Shown in pieces: positions 38,411-51,310 of a stretch of DNA of 64,000 nucleotides. A program made the translations under genes and the position numbers. This stretch comes from Bedellia somnulentella (lineage: Eukaryota > Arthropoda > Insecta > Lepidoptera > Bedelliidae): assembly GCA_963576735.1 (NCBI GenBank), contig OY755178.1:3038001-3102000 (forward strand), written 5' to 3'. Every line of letters begins with the position of its first letter. Within the stretch, counting starts at the first letter, position 1. The notes below the pieces were generated by a model. It saw nothing but the letters and a program-made list of their open reading frames with translations. It did not search any database and was not told the DNA's origin.

Positions 38411-38747
38411 CAGTTCCTCCGGCCGTTATAATCGGCCGCCAACTTCAAAGCGGTGTAAGTGGCGACCCAGGAGTTATGGGATTTTTAATTTGTTGTGTGT
38501 TGAAATAGCTGGAGAACTATTTTTTATTTCACAATCTTTTCTCCCTTAACTTCCAATAGTGATTAAAGTATTTCTTAGTTAGAAAATCCGTCTACACCTT
38601 ATTGGGGTTTATAGCCTTGAGTATATGTATGGCTGTGTTACTTACTTACTTAAACAAAAATGTTTAACATTTTATGTCTGTTACCATAACGCATTTATTT
38701 GGGTAAGGCAATATTAAAGCGGACCAAACAATAAAAATTAAGATAAT

Positions 38748-38878
38748 ATTTATTCATCAATCGCCGCGGCTCTAAACATCTGCAGTAGTTATGCTGCCAG
38801 ATACCAGACGATCATTGCCATGGTTTTGTGCCATCAACATGGAACGACGACTGGTTTAGGTTGTCGTAACCGATATGG
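38748..38878 (-). other. Candidate distal 3' exon of peptide gene copy 6
   Basis: Counterpart of 15,708-15,837 with the same acceptor, the same PYRLRQPKPVV reading and the same downstream AATAAA. Confidence 0.35.
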
Positions 38879-39275
38879 CTGGGAGTGAGACAAATTTTAT
38901 CAATCTACTCTAATTCAAGAGTAATATAATATCTTAGGTAAAAAAAAACACTTTGTTAGTTAATAAAGTTTTTATTAGGTGTTTTTTTATAAATATTTAA
39001 ATTAAAACTGCTACTGGAAACGGTGGCTGTAGTCATGGGTTAAATCTGTAACAAAAAAATATTTCAAAAATCAGTAGAGAGTAGGGCAAAATTACGTATA
39101 TTGTATGTTGTTAGTTATGCTTCATTGCTGACAATTGTTTTCCAGCAAAAATTAAGAGATACTTCAGCATTCGTATCAAGAGCAACAGTTTTCCTGAAAA
39201 GGCAGACTTATAAAGTAATTCATGGAATTGTTTGATGTACGCATATATATATATGCGAACATCTCTTACATATAA

Positions 39276-39320
<45 letters not shown>

Positions 39321-39324
39321 TAAT

Positions 39325-39490
39325 ATAGGCTTGCCCCCTATCACGTGAGTACACTGTCTAAGCAAAACGTGGGTACCTTCTCTGGAAACTAGATGGCGCT
39401 TGCCATGTGAGTTCAGGAGTATTGGTACCTCTGCCAACCCCTTCGGGGATAAACGGCGTGAACGTTTATGTTATGTTTTATGTTATGTTA
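39325..39490 (+). mobile_element. SINE private to unit 6, inserted in the AT tract
   Basis: A 5'-truncated copy of the tRNA-derived SINE seen complete at 57,587 and 62,307. It starts at GGCTTGCCCCCTATCACG and ends in repeated TTATG. Unit 3, otherwise matching here, lacks it, so it arrived after the unit 3/unit 6 duplication. It belongs to the same variant as 61,487. Confidence 0.85.
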
Positions 39491-39654
39491 TATATATATA
39501 TATATATAATATATATTTAAATATATATATTTATATTCAAATTTACATTTGTTATATAAAGTTTTCTTGATAAAGTTATTTTTTTATGTTATAATTTCAT
39601 AAATAAACTTACACATTTTTATTCTTTTCTATCTTACATCTGAGAAAACTAAAG

Positions 39655-40116
39655 CTATGATGAGCCGGCAGGAGGAGAGTTGTGTTGACCTGAAACATGT
39701 TAATTATAATGACGATCCAGCAAATAAATTAGCCTAGAACAGTTAGAGATATAAGTGCATAAATACAAAATAGGATTCAAAGAATACCATACCGGGATCC
39801 ATTCCATACAAGAAGGGCTCTGAAGCGTCAGCGATCATTGCCTGGGACATCTGCAAATAAAAATTACATGAAATATGGAAGTTGTATGAAAATGTTCCTA
39901 TTTGTTATGCCTCTACATTCCTACAACTTCCGTCTGAAGTGTTATCTTGTTTCGTTCATTTAACATCCTTATTAGGTAGTTCAATAATTCTTATATTTTT
40001 TTATTTGAAGGAAAGCTTCAAATAATTTTCTCCAGATATAATGTAACGCGATGTTAATACGATGTGATACTCACAGCTAAGAGAGCGAAGACGATTGATA
40101 CTAAGAAGCACTTCAT
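39655..40116 (-). CDS. Small secreted peptide gene, copy 6
   Basis: Exons are 40116-40075, 39850-39793 and 39689-39655, with TATA at 40186-40179 and TGACGTCA at 40300-40307. It has the same Phe8 to Ile signal-peptide variant as copy 3. The SINE insertion in its third intron roughly doubles the distance from exon 3 to the conserved exon 4 block. Confidence 0.75.
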
Positions 40117-41862
40117 TTTTAATATTGTTGACTGTTGTACGGTTTAACGATAGATAATTAAATGCTCCTAGAAATGTGCTTTTATATGCATCTCCACACG
40201 CAGGAACAGCTCTCGTGGTAATTAGGCATTTAGTTCCGATTTTCCAGTCTTTTGTCATTTCCGCGAGTCGATATGCAATTGCAGTTGAAGGCCGTTTCTT
40301 GACGTCAACTTCAATCTATGCATAGCAATCCATTATCTACATAATATTTGGACACGCACCTAGAATTGATGAATAGAGTAGCTTACATACATACATATGC
40401 TCACGGCTATGAATGTCTACATAGGGGTAGCCAGAGCTTCGGATTAAGAAATTCGTCAGCTACTTTTGGAAGTTGTGAGGGGATAAGTTGTAAAACAAAG
40501 TATTTTGGTGATTAATCTCCAACCGCATCGAAAATATGTCACTTTCATGATTTTCAGCTTATCTTAGGAATTATTTTCAACTTTTTAGCTAAATATGTTT
40601 TTTAGTTTTTTAAACAATGTATGTTTACAAGGACAAAATTTATGGTAAATAAATCATTCAAGTTTATTCTTAACATTGTTGTTACATTCGTTTTCCGCAA
40701 AAATCCCCTCGTGTTTAGATTTGTAACGATTAAACTTTTTGATAAAATGCATCTTTTCTTTGAGACAAAATTACGGCCACTTATGTGTTGGCTTTTGCGC
40801 TTAATAGAAATAATGATGATTTATCTTTAATTACGTTTTAGTACTAATAAATAAAGGATAATTAAAGGAAAGAAAAATTTCGACACTAGTGGGGATCCAA
40901 CCCGTGACCTCCGAGTTTCCTTTACTTATTAGTAATAATCCCCACCTGAGATTTTTATGAACACAAATCATTCCAATTATACGTTTTATTTGTTTTTAAA
41001 TATGCAATTATCTATTGTTTTTTGTTCGTTTTCTTGTATGGGAGTCATATCATTAATTTTAAATGAATATTTAACCTCTACCGAAGAGTCGGCTTCGACA
41101 AGAGCTCCGGGTAAAACTGCCAAGAACTTTTCTTTTCTGAATTGTTAAATTGCTTCATCTTCTTTTAGGTTGGTATAATTAGTTTTTCTTATAAATTTAA
41201 AATTATAAATTTGAGTCCTGCAGTGGCTTATTCTGCTAAAGTGGTTTTTGTATTATCGACTTCCATCTTAGTTTGAATTATTGAATTAATTGATTGAATT
41301 CTAACTTTAACTGATGAATTACTGTGAAGCATTTTTCAAGTGGTGTTCTGATATTTTTACAGGTGGGATGAGGGATGACCCGATAATATTTTCAAATAAC
41401 TTTACCATATTATCAGTAACTTGCCTTTAAACTATTATCTTATTCGTTTCAATTGCAGATCTGATTTGAAAACTCTCCCATGTGGTCAGAGGTAATGCAG
41501 TCATTAACAATCTGGCCTGAATAATCACAATTGCAATAAATATAATCTAAAAAGTTGAAGAGCTCTAGGTAATTCGGGCTGGCTCATTAAGTACTTTAAA
41601 AAGATTGTAAAAACTGCAACCTCCTTTGAGCTACGGGAAACCATACGAAAAGCATCTTCCATCGCTGCTTCAAAGATATGAAAAATTTAATTGTGAATGT
41701 AATTGTTTAGTTCGACGCAGAATGTTGATTTCATCATGTTCTTCAATAGAAAGTCTACAAATAACTTTTTTTTCTTTAAATCTAATTTCTACATTTAATA
41801 GGATCTTCCCAAGCAGTACATTATGGTCTCTCTGTTAAAACAACTGCCAACAGTGTACTTCA

Positions 41863-44268
41863 TACATACAAACACACATATTCTAACGCTGTTAGTTACC
41901 ATTGGGGTAGGCAGAGACTATCGATCGCCACTTTGTACGATCCTGACAAACCTCTCTAGCTTCATTTACATCCAGCAATCTTTTCATACAATGCACTTTC
42001 ATTCTTCGTACTTCGGACACCTGCCTTTTTGAGCACATTTTCTATTTGATCCAAATTTGTCCTCCCAGGTTGTCCTCTACTAACATTACCTTCCACATTG
42101 GATCTATAGATCTCTTTGACCAATTTACTGCCATCCACCCTATCTATATGCCCAAGCCATCTCAACATCTCTTTTTCTATCTTTCTTACAATATCATCTT
42201 TTACACCACACCTTCCACGATTCACGTCATTCCTCACACGATCACATAACCTCACATTACAAACTTTTCTGAGGGACCTCATTTCTACTGCATTCACTCT
42301 GCTTTCATGCTTCTTCTACCACACCCAATATTCACTGCCATACATAAGCGTAGGAACAAGAACAGCATCAATCACAGCCATTCGGGCCTTTTCAGACACA
42401 GATTGATTATAGAATAGAATAACTCTTTATTGTACATCAAACACAAATTTACATTAGAAATTATCCTACAGTTTACAATGAGGTACAATCGGCGGTCTTA
42501 TCGCTAAAAGCGATCTCTTCCAGACAACCTTTGGAAGGTGAGATCGGTAAACTAGTTATCTGGGTAGATGCACAAAACAAGCTTACTTTAAAACTAACTC
42601 ATTCAATTGAAATAATAAATAATAACATAAATATTAATTACACAAAATAATATAATATTACACATATATGAACACACATACATGAGAATATCCAGTGCTC
42701 CATTTACCGTATTACCCTTTTTTACTCTTCTTTCAATGTCTTCATCACAATTTCCATCCCTAGTAAACAAACTTCCCAGATATACGAACTCTTTCACTTG
42801 TTCCACTTTCTTACCATTGATCTCAATCACGCATTCAGTCATATTCTCCTCTGTCTCAAAAACCATGGTTTTGGTTTTATCTACATTCACTCTCATTCCT
42901 TTTCTTTCAAACGACGCCCATGCAATATTCATCATCTCTTGCAACTCTTCAACCGAAGATGCAAGTAACACTTGATCATCAGTATATAAGAGGCATTTGA
43001 TGACGAATCCACCCATTCTCAGTCCATAATCACTTTCTGTCTGTGTTTTCCCTGTTTATTCCCACACATGCACTAGAATCCTCATATAGTGATACCAACG
43101 CAAGTATAAGTTGGCTCCTCAAACCGAACTTGGATAACACCTCCCACAAATACTTCCTTACCACCCTATCATACGATTTAGAAATCTTTGAAGGTGCAAT
43201 ACACCTTTCGGTTCTTGGCTAAGAACATTTCAGTGATGCTCCTTACAGAGAATATTTGATCCATACATCCCATTCCTTTTCTAAATCCTGCTTGCACATT
43301 CCGTATTTTCTCATCAGTTTCATTCATCACTCTTTCAATCAATACCTTTGCATACAATTTACCGACAACACTGAGTAGGCTGATTCCGCGGTAGTTTTTA
43401 GCTTCCTGGTGTGATCCTTTTGCTTTATATAAGGGCACAATTACTGCCCTACACCAATCTCGTGTTACTTTACCACTTGACCAGCACTTTTGAAAAAGGA
43501 AGTACAGCCAGGAAGCCACCAACCCCTTACCAGCCCTCAGCATTTCGATACTTATCCTGTCATACCCTGCCGCTTTCCCTGCTTTTATACTTTTCAATGC
43601 CTTCATTACTTCTTCACAGAGGCCCCATTATCCTCATATGCCCAGAGCCTCCAATATGTTAAAGACGGCTATGGTGATATCACGAGAAAGTGACCTGTAC
43701 CAACGTTAGTGCCCCTATAGACTCTGGTGTCAACAACCTTTGCTCATAGCCTTTCATCCACTATCACAAAATCTATCATACTCCTCTCGCTTTCCCTTTG
43801 TCTAGCATAGATATGGATATCTTTGTGTTCCAACAACGTGTTCGTAACACAAAGATTCCTCCCCAAACATACATCAATCACTTTATCGCCATTCTCGTTC
43901 ACTCTTTTATCACTAAACTTTTCTAAAACTCTTTCACAACCGTTGCGTGACACCCCAACCCAACCATTAAAATCTCCTTACATAACAGTTCTCTCATTCT
44001 GATCACACCGATTCGCAACATCGTCTGACAAATTCCAAAACTCCTCCCTCTTGGATAGTGATCTGGACATGTCCGGAGCATACACGCAAATTATCCGCAT
44101 CCGGACAAGCCCTACCTTCACCTTTACCCATAGGAGCCTTGGACTCACACATGCATAATCTTTCATGCACTTAGCCATCCTTTCAGATATTAGATAGAAG
44201 TCCCACTCCTTGGCAAGCTCTGTCACTCTCGGCAACTCCCGACCAGATAGCTGTAAATGGGCCAAGTT
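41863..44268 (-). mobile_element. RTE-like LINE remnant, unit 7
   Basis: RT piece 43,606-43,178 and endonuclease pieces 44,265-43,978 and 43,953-43,744, with the same internal stop as unit 4. The Jockey tail insertion is at 42,408-42,681. Confidence 0.85.
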
Positions 44269-44444
44269 GTGAAACCTCTTTTTCTTTGCGCTTAATTATA
44301 TTAAATGAAAAACTTTAATTTAGTACATGTAGATTGTAATCAATTGCATGCTTTTGCATCCTCAAATGTATGTGAACGTGAGTATGTATGTATGTGTGTG
44401 TGTGTTTGAATGTATGTTTGTGTGTGTGTTCGCGATTGTGTATA

Positions 44445-44805
44445 ATACATACATATGCTCACGCCATTAGTTCCCATTCGGGTAGGCAGAGACTATTGAT
44501 CGCCACTTCGTACGATCCTGCCAAACCTCTCTAGCTTCGTTTACATCCATCAATCTTTTCATGCATGCTCTCTTATTCTTCATACGTCGGACGCCAGCCT
44601 TTTTGAGCACACTCTCAATTTGGTCCAAGTGTGTTCTCCGTGGTCGTCCTCTACTAACATTACCATCCACACTAGCTCTATAGATCCCTTTTACCAATTT
44701 TTTATCATCCATCCTCTCTATGTGCCCAAACCATCTTTCACACCACACTTTTCACGAATAACACTATTTCTCACTCGGTCACATAATCTAACATTACAAT
44801 AATTT
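44445..44805 (-). mobile_element. Second RTE-like 3' end, unit 7
   Basis: Same fragment as in unit 4 with identical predicted residues. Confidence 0.8.
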
Positions 44806-44950
44806 TTTAAATTGTGTATATACAGTCTATTTTGAAAATCCTAGGAGTCACCAAATATTTAGCATTGTATTTCTAATATCATCTCAGTCTGATCATAATT
44901 TAAAGTAAGTAACCAGGGTAAAAGTTCACATTTATCTAGTATTTTATTAA

Positions 44951-46583
44951 TCCATCCATACTAATATTATAAATTGGAAAGTGAGTTTGTTTGTTTGTTT
45001 ATTTGTGCCGCTTTCACGCTGTAACTACTGAACCGATTGCTTTGAAATTTTGCAGACGTATAGTTAGAAGTCCAGATTAAATAATAGGATACTTTCATCC
45101 CGGAAAAAATATATTCCCGAGGGAAAACTAAAATATTGTTTGCTAGCTGGGTTGATTGGAGATGGCGCTCTGTGTAGTTTAAAACAAGGTTATATATTGC
45201 AAACGAATATAAACATGTAAATTTAGAAGCTAAATGATACGGTAATGTATCCTTGAAAACGAGGAATTCCTGAGGGATGACGTACAATTTGTTTTATCGT
45301 CTAAACTGTTTTTTCACATCTACTTATCCTGAAATAACTAATTAAATAAACGAATTACTAATTGGTATAAGTATTTACGTTACGTTAGTTCTTGAGGTAT
45401 GCAATAGATGGGTGTTTAAGCCGTGGTATCGATGTTTTTTAAGATACGTAAGAAGTGGAATATCTTGCGCTTTAACCTGTAGCTCATACAATTACTTGGT
45501 GCACTTTTCGAATCATTTACTTACTTGCTGTTTTATCTTTATTTACTATTTTACATTTGACATTGAATTGTGGATTTTAGCTCTCGACATTGGTAGGGTA
45601 TAAAAATGCAGGATTATACAGAGGGAGCTAGTAAATTTAATTGTTTATCAATAGTAAGGCTATAAGAAAATAATGGGTATTCAAAATTTGCCGTCAAAGT
45701 TAGCGTCTCTGTGGCGTAGCGGTAAATCTAACCTCTATGAACATTCCAGAGACCCGGGATCAAAACTCAAAGGACACAAGCTTTTAGTAAAAAAAAAGTG
45801 GTTCTGTTAGCTTAGAATAATAGCAAGAACTGTCGCAACATGACATAGGATATCATTTATCTCGGACAATCCCAATATTCCCGAGCAATCTCTGCTGCAA
45901 ACTCACCCACCGTCACCAACGGTCAGTGTAGGGGGCAGCACCCACCGGGCCTCCTCCGCCCCGCAGCACCAAACTACTATCCGTCAAAGACTTTCGCGAT
46001 TGAACATTACAATTAAAACAACTATTATAATAGTTATATATTTATAATAGTTATATTATTATAAAACTAAACCCATGTTATAACACGCGATTAAAGATTC
46101 GAAAATCAATAGTTACTATCCGTACTAATACGAACATAGTAACTCGAAGATAGAAACTTGGTACAAAATGTTTGGTCTCATGATTCTTATCATTTTATGG
46201 CACTAAGGGGTTAAAATAGCAAATGAAAGTTACTGCAGAGATTTTTGACATTTCTGTATTTAGAAACTTGATACTTGGTGTGATTGACTGTTATAACCAC
46301 TACAAAAAGGAATTTATGAAATTCATCCATCAATCATTGATGAGTATATATACCGTAACAACCATAAGTCCCAAAAAAGGTAGCCATAGCTTCGGAGAGA
46401 GTAATTCTTCATCCACTTTTGGAAGTTGAATGGGGAAAAGGTCAAATAAAGGATTTTAGTGATGGGTATCGAACTGCATCGCTGAACAATCTTTTAAAAA
46501 GCCTCAATGTCCTTTATATTTTTTATATAATTTGGATGCAAAAAAAATACGCAACGCGGACGTAGTCGCGGGCAAAAAGCTAG
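44951..46583 (+). mobile_element. Helitron, unit 7
   Basis: 1,633 bp, TC start, hairpin and CTAG end, with the same target as units 4 and 5 and no nested LINE. Diagnostic sites (CGGGCCTCCTCCGCC, TATATTTATAATAG, and no AAATT repeat in the SINE part) agree with unit 5 against unit 4. Confidence 0.9.
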
Positions 46584-47334
46584 TAGAATTATAAAGGTGA
46601 GGGCCTAAAAATGTAAAATAGTTTTGACCACATTTTGTGATTAATTTGGGTTTTACAAAAACAATGTCACGTCGCCGTTTGAGATTAAGACGATTTGATG
46701 ATACATCTGGTTTCAACACTGTCAATAAATTGTACAGCTTTCTTACTGTCAAAACTTCACAAAAAGAATAAGAGTAGATTTTATCAATCTACTCTAATTC
46801 AAGAGTAATATAATATCTTAGGTAAAAAAAACACTTTGTTAGTTAATAAAGTTTTTATTAGGTGTTTTTTTATAAATATTTAAATTAAAACTGCTACTGG
46901 AAACGGTGGCTGTAGTCATGGGTTAAATCTGTAACAAAAAAAATATTTCAAAAATCAGTAGAGAGTAGGGCAAAATTACGTATATTGTATGTTGTTAGTT
47001 ATGCTTCATTGCTGACAATTGTTTTCCAGCAAAAATTAAGGCTTAAGAGATACTTCAGCATTCGTATCAAGAGCAACAGTTTTCCTGAAAAGGCAGACTT
47101 ATAAAGTAATTCATGGAATTGTTTGATGTACGCATATATATATGCGAACATCTCTTACATATAATATTAATATATATGTATATATATATATTTAAATATA
47201 TATATTTATATTCAAATTTACATTTGTTATATAAAGTTTTCTTGATAAAGTTATTTTTTTGTATGTTATGATTTCATAAATAAACTTACACATTTTTTTA
47301 TTCTTTTTCTATCTTACATCTGAGAAAACTAAAG

Positions 47335-47796
47335 CTATGATGAGCCGGCAGGAGGAGAGTTGTGTTGACCTGAAACATGTTAATTATAATGACGATCCAG
47401 CCAATAAATTAGTCTAGAACAGCTAGGGATATAAGTGCATAAATACAAAATAGGATTCAAAGAATACCATACCGGGATCCATTCCATACAAGAAGGGCTC
47501 TGAAGCGTCAGCGATCATTGCCTGGGACATCTGCAAATAAAAATTACATGAAATATGGAAGTTGCATGAAAATGTTCCTATTTGTTATGCCCCTACATTC
47601 CTACTACTTCCGTCTGAAGTGTTATATTGTTTCGTTCATTTAACATCCTTATTAGGTAGTTCAATAATTCTTATATTTTTTTATTTGAAGGAAAGCTTCA
47701 AATATTTTTCTCCAGATATAATGTAACGCGATGTTAATACGATGTGATACTCACAGCTAAGAGAGCGAAGACGAATGAGACTAAGAAGCACTTCAT
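47335..47796 (-). CDS. Small secreted peptide gene, copy 7
   Basis: Exons are 47796-47755, 47530-47473 and 47369-47335, with TATA at 47866-47859 and TGACGTCA at 47980-47987. The peptide is identical to copy 1. Private substitutions occur in intron 2 and the 5' UTR (AACAAAAGATAA) but not in coding exons. This is the last minus-strand copy before the inversion. Confidence 0.75.
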
Positions 47797-49390
47797 TTTT
47801 AATATTGTTGACTGTTGTACGGTTTAACAAAAGATAATTAAATGCTCCTAGAAATGTGCTTTTATATGCATCTCCACACGCAGGAACAGCTCTCGTGGTA
47901 ATTAGGCATTTAGTTCCGATTTTCCAGTCTTTTGTCATTTCCGCGAGTCGATATGCAATTGCAGTTGAAGGCCGTTTCTTGACGTCAACTTCAATCTATG
48001 CATAGCAATCCATTATCTAAATAATATTTGGACACGCACCTAGAATTGATGAATAGAGTAGCTTACATACATACATATGCTCACGCCTATGAATGTCTAC
48101 ATAGGGGTAGCCAGAGCTTCGGATTAAGAAATTCGTCAGCTACTTTTGGAAGTTGTGAGGGGATAAGTTGTAAAACAAAGTATTTTGGTGATTAATCTCC
48201 AACCGCATCGAAAATATGTCACTTTCATGATTTTCAGCTTATCTTAGGAATTATTTTCAACTTTTTAGCTAAATGTGTTTTTCAGTTTTTTAAACAATGT
48301 ATGTTTCATAATATCTTATTCACGGACAAAATTTATGGTAAATAAATCATTCAAGTTTATTCTTAACATTGTTGTTACATTCGTTTTCCGCAAAAATCCC
48401 CTCGTGTTTAGATTTGTAACGATTAAACTTTTTGATAAAATGCATCTTTTCTTTGAGACAAAATTACGGCCACTTATGTGTTGGCTTTTGCGCTTAATAG
48501 AAATAATGAAGATTTATCTGTAATTACGTTTTAGTACTAATAAATAAAGGATAATTAAAGGAAAGAAAAATTTCGACACTAGTGGGGATCCAACCCGTGA
48601 CCTCCGAGTTTCCTTTACTTATTAGTAATAATCCCCACATGAGATTTTTATGAACACAAATCATTCCAATTATACGTTTTATTTGTTTTTAAATATGGAA
48701 TTATCTATTGTTTTTTGTTCGTTTTCTTGTATGGGAGTCATATCATTAATTTTAAATGAATATTTAACCTCTACCGAAGAGTCGGCTTCGACAAGAGCTC
48801 CGGGTAAAATTGCCAAGAACTTTTCTTTTCTGAATTGTTAAATTGCTTCATCTTCTTTTAGGTTGGTATAATTCGTTTTTCTTATAAATTTAAAATTATA
48901 AATTTGAGTCCTGCAGTGGCTTATTCTGCTAAAGTGGTTTTTGTATTATCGATTTCCATCTTAGTTTGAATTATTGAATTAATTTATTGAATTCTAACTT
49001 TAACTGATGAATTACTGTGAAGCATTTTTCAAGTGGTGATCTGATATTTTTACTTATGACCCGATAATATTTTCAAATAACTTTACCATATTATCAGTAA
49101 CTTGCCTTTAAACTATTATCTTATTCGTTTCAATTGCAGATCTGATTTGAAAACTCTCCCATGTGGTCAGAGGTAATGCAGTCATTAACAATCTGGCCTG
49201 AATAATCACAATTGCTATAAATATAATCTAAAAAGTTGAAGAGCTCTAGGTAATTCGGGCTGGCTCATTAAGTACTTTAAAAAGATTGAAAAAACTACAA
49301 CCTCCTTTGAGCTACGGGAAACCATACGAAAAGCATCTTCCATCGCTGCTTCAAAGATATGAAAAATTTAATTGTGAATGTAATTATTTA

Positions 49391-49648
49391 ATTGTGAAGC
49401 CGTGTAGTGCCGGCTTAGAATGTCGCTACCCCTTTCTACCCACGGGTGTCGTAAGAGGCGACTAAGGGTATTGGGGCTTTTTATTGGATTTTTGGGCGAT
49501 GCGGTTGGAGACCCATCACCAAAAACCTTTATTTTACAATCTTTTCCCCGCTCATCTTCCAAAAGTGGCTGAGGAATTTATAATTCCTTGGCTCTGGCTA
49601 CCCCTTCTAAAGAATTATAGTCGTGAGTATATGTATGTATGTATGTAT
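49391..49648 (+). mobile_element. SINE private to unit 8, with 13 bp target duplication
   Basis: The element starts GCCGTGTAGTGCCGGCTTAG, contains GGCGATGCGGTTGGAGACCC, and ends TCGTGAGTATATG followed by (TATG)n. ATGTAATTATTTA occurs on both sides (49,378-49,390 and 49,647-49,659), and other units show the single uninterrupted site (for example 1355-1370). The 3' end resembles the 3' end of the RTE-like LINE. Confidence 0.9.
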
Positions 49649-49815
49649 GTAATTATTTAGTTCGACGCAGAATATTGATTTCATCATGTTCTTCAATAGA
49701 AAGTCTACAAATAACTTTTTTTCTTTAAATCTAATTTCTACATTTAATAGGATCTTCCCAAGCAGTACATTATGGTCTCTCTGTTAAAACAACTGCCAAC
49801 AGTGTACTTCATACA

Positions 49816-50363
49816 TACAAACACACATATTCTAACGCCGTTAGTTACCATTGGGGTAGGCAGAGACTATCGATCGCCACTTTGTACGATCCTGACAAAC
49901 CTCTCTAGCTTCATTTACATCCATCAATCTTTTCATACAATGCACTTTCATTCTTCGTACTTCGGACACCTGCCTTTTTGAGCACATTTTCTATTTGATC
50001 CAAATGTGTCCTCCGAGGTTGTCCTCTACTAACATTACCTTCCACATTGGATCTATAGATCTCTTTAACCAATTTACTGCCATCCACCCTTCCACCCTTT
50101 CTATATGCCCAAACCATCTCAACATCTCTTTTTCTATCTTTCATACAATATCATCTTATACACCACACCTTCCACGATTCACGTCATTCCTCACACGATC
50201 ACATAACCTCACATTACAAACTTTTCTGAGGGACCTCATTTCTACTGCATTCACTCTGCTTTCATGCTTCTTCTACCACACCCAATATTCACTGCCATAC
50301 ATAAGCGTAGGAACAAGAACAGCATCAATCACAGCCATTCGGGCCTTTTCAGACACAGATTGA
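49816..50363 (-). mobile_element. RTE-like LINE 3' end, unit 8
   Basis: C-terminal part only (GRVDGSKLVKEIYRSN through KAGVRSTKNES), with an extra short duplication of CCACCCTT near 50,085-50,098. Confidence 0.8.
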
Positions 50364-50644
50364 TTATAGAATAGAATAGAATAGAATAACTCTTTATTGT
50401 ACATCAAACAAAAATTTACATTAGAAATTATCATACAGTTTACAATGAGGTACAATCGGCGGTCTTATGGCTAAAAGCGATCTGTTCCAGACAACCTTTG
50501 GAAGGTGAGATCGGTAAAGTAGTTATCTGGAGAGAGCACAAAACAAGCTTACTTTAAAACTAACTTATTCAATTGAAATAATAAATAATAACATAAATAT
50601 TAATTACACAAAATAATATAATATTACACATATATGCATGCATA

Positions 50645-51064
50645 ATATTTAGCATTGTATTTTTAATATCATCTCAGTCTGATCATAATTTAAAGTAAGT
50701 AACCAGGGTAAAAGTTCACATTTATCTAGTATTTTATTAATAGAATTATAAAGGTGAGGGCCTAAAAATGTAAAATAGTTTTGACCACATTTTGTGATTA
50801 ATTTGGGTTTTACAAAAACAATGTCACGTCGCCGTTTGAGATTAAGACGATTTGATGATACATCTTGTTTCAACACTGTCAATAAATTGTACAGCTTTCT
50901 TACTGTCAAAACTTCACAAAAAGTATAAAGTTCAGTAGTGGGGAACAGAATAGGCTTGAAAGTACTGACTTTTAATAACCCCCTCTGAGCAACTTCCAAC
51001 ACTTTCAAATTTGTTCTGTCAGCACCACCCCATAACGTTATAATGCCAAAGTATCGCCTAAGCC
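50645..51064 (-). pseudogene. Jockey-type LINE ORF2 C-terminus, longest copy
   Basis: Encodes RYFGIITLWGGADRTNLKVLEVAQRGLLK, then FPTTELYTFCEVLTVRKLYNLL to ILKIQC. This region follows the RT domain in Jockey/CR1-type proteins. The open frame continues to 51,218 only because it runs into inverted peptide-gene 3' sequence. Confidence 0.75.
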
Positions 51065-51310
51065 TTAATTTTTGCTGGAAATTATCAGCAATGAAGTATG
51101 ACAAACAAAAATACAATATACGTAATTTTGCCCTATTCTGTACCAATTTAAAAAAAAAACAGTTTAAACCCATGACTACAGCCACCGTTTCCAGTAGCAG
51201 ATATTTATAATAAAACACCTAATAAAAACTTAATTAACTACTAAGTGAGTTTATTTTACCTAAAATATTATATTAATTTTGAATTAGAGTAGTTTGATAA
51301 AATCTGTCTC
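51064..51310 (+). pseudogene. Broken 3' end of a peptide gene copy at the inversion boundary
   Basis: From CTAAGCCTTAATTTTTGCTGG the plus strand matches the last intron of the array genes. The exon 4-like block follows (TTTAAACCCATGAC and on, from about 51,161), then AATAAAA and the AATTAGAGTAG tail to the CACTTCCAG acceptor. No exons 1 to 3 precede it. It is the remnant of a plus-strand copy cut by the rearrangement. Confidence 0.65.

Larger units (their letters stand above)
34595..40348. repeat. Tandem unit 6 (5.75 kb)
   Basis: The left part resembles the standard units. From about 37,925 it matches unit 3 (second LINE fragment, retained distal block, no Helitron, no second RTE end). The spacer is 34,595-36,101, with no evident gene. 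Confidence 0.9.
40349..48027. repeat. Tandem unit 7 (7.7 kb), near-duplicate of unit 4
   Basis: Predicted fragments in its spacer and LINE block are identical or nearly so to unit 4, 23.2 kb to the left. Its Helitron is closer to that of unit 5. The spacer is 40,349-41,862, with no evident gene. Confidence 0.9.
48028..51064. repeat. Tandem unit 8, truncated and without a gene
   Basis: The spacer (48,028-49,815) is interrupted by a SINE. The LINE block is collapsed: only the RTE 3' end (49,816-50,363), the Jockey tail (50,364-50,640) and a longer Jockey C-terminal fragment remain. The unit stops at about 51,064, where the sequence flips orientation. Confidence 0.85.

Noticed and set aside
1..51060. 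Regular repeats read as a CRISPR-like or satellite array
   Set aside because: The period is 5 to 10 kb, with genes and transposons inside. It is a gene-bearing tandem duplication.
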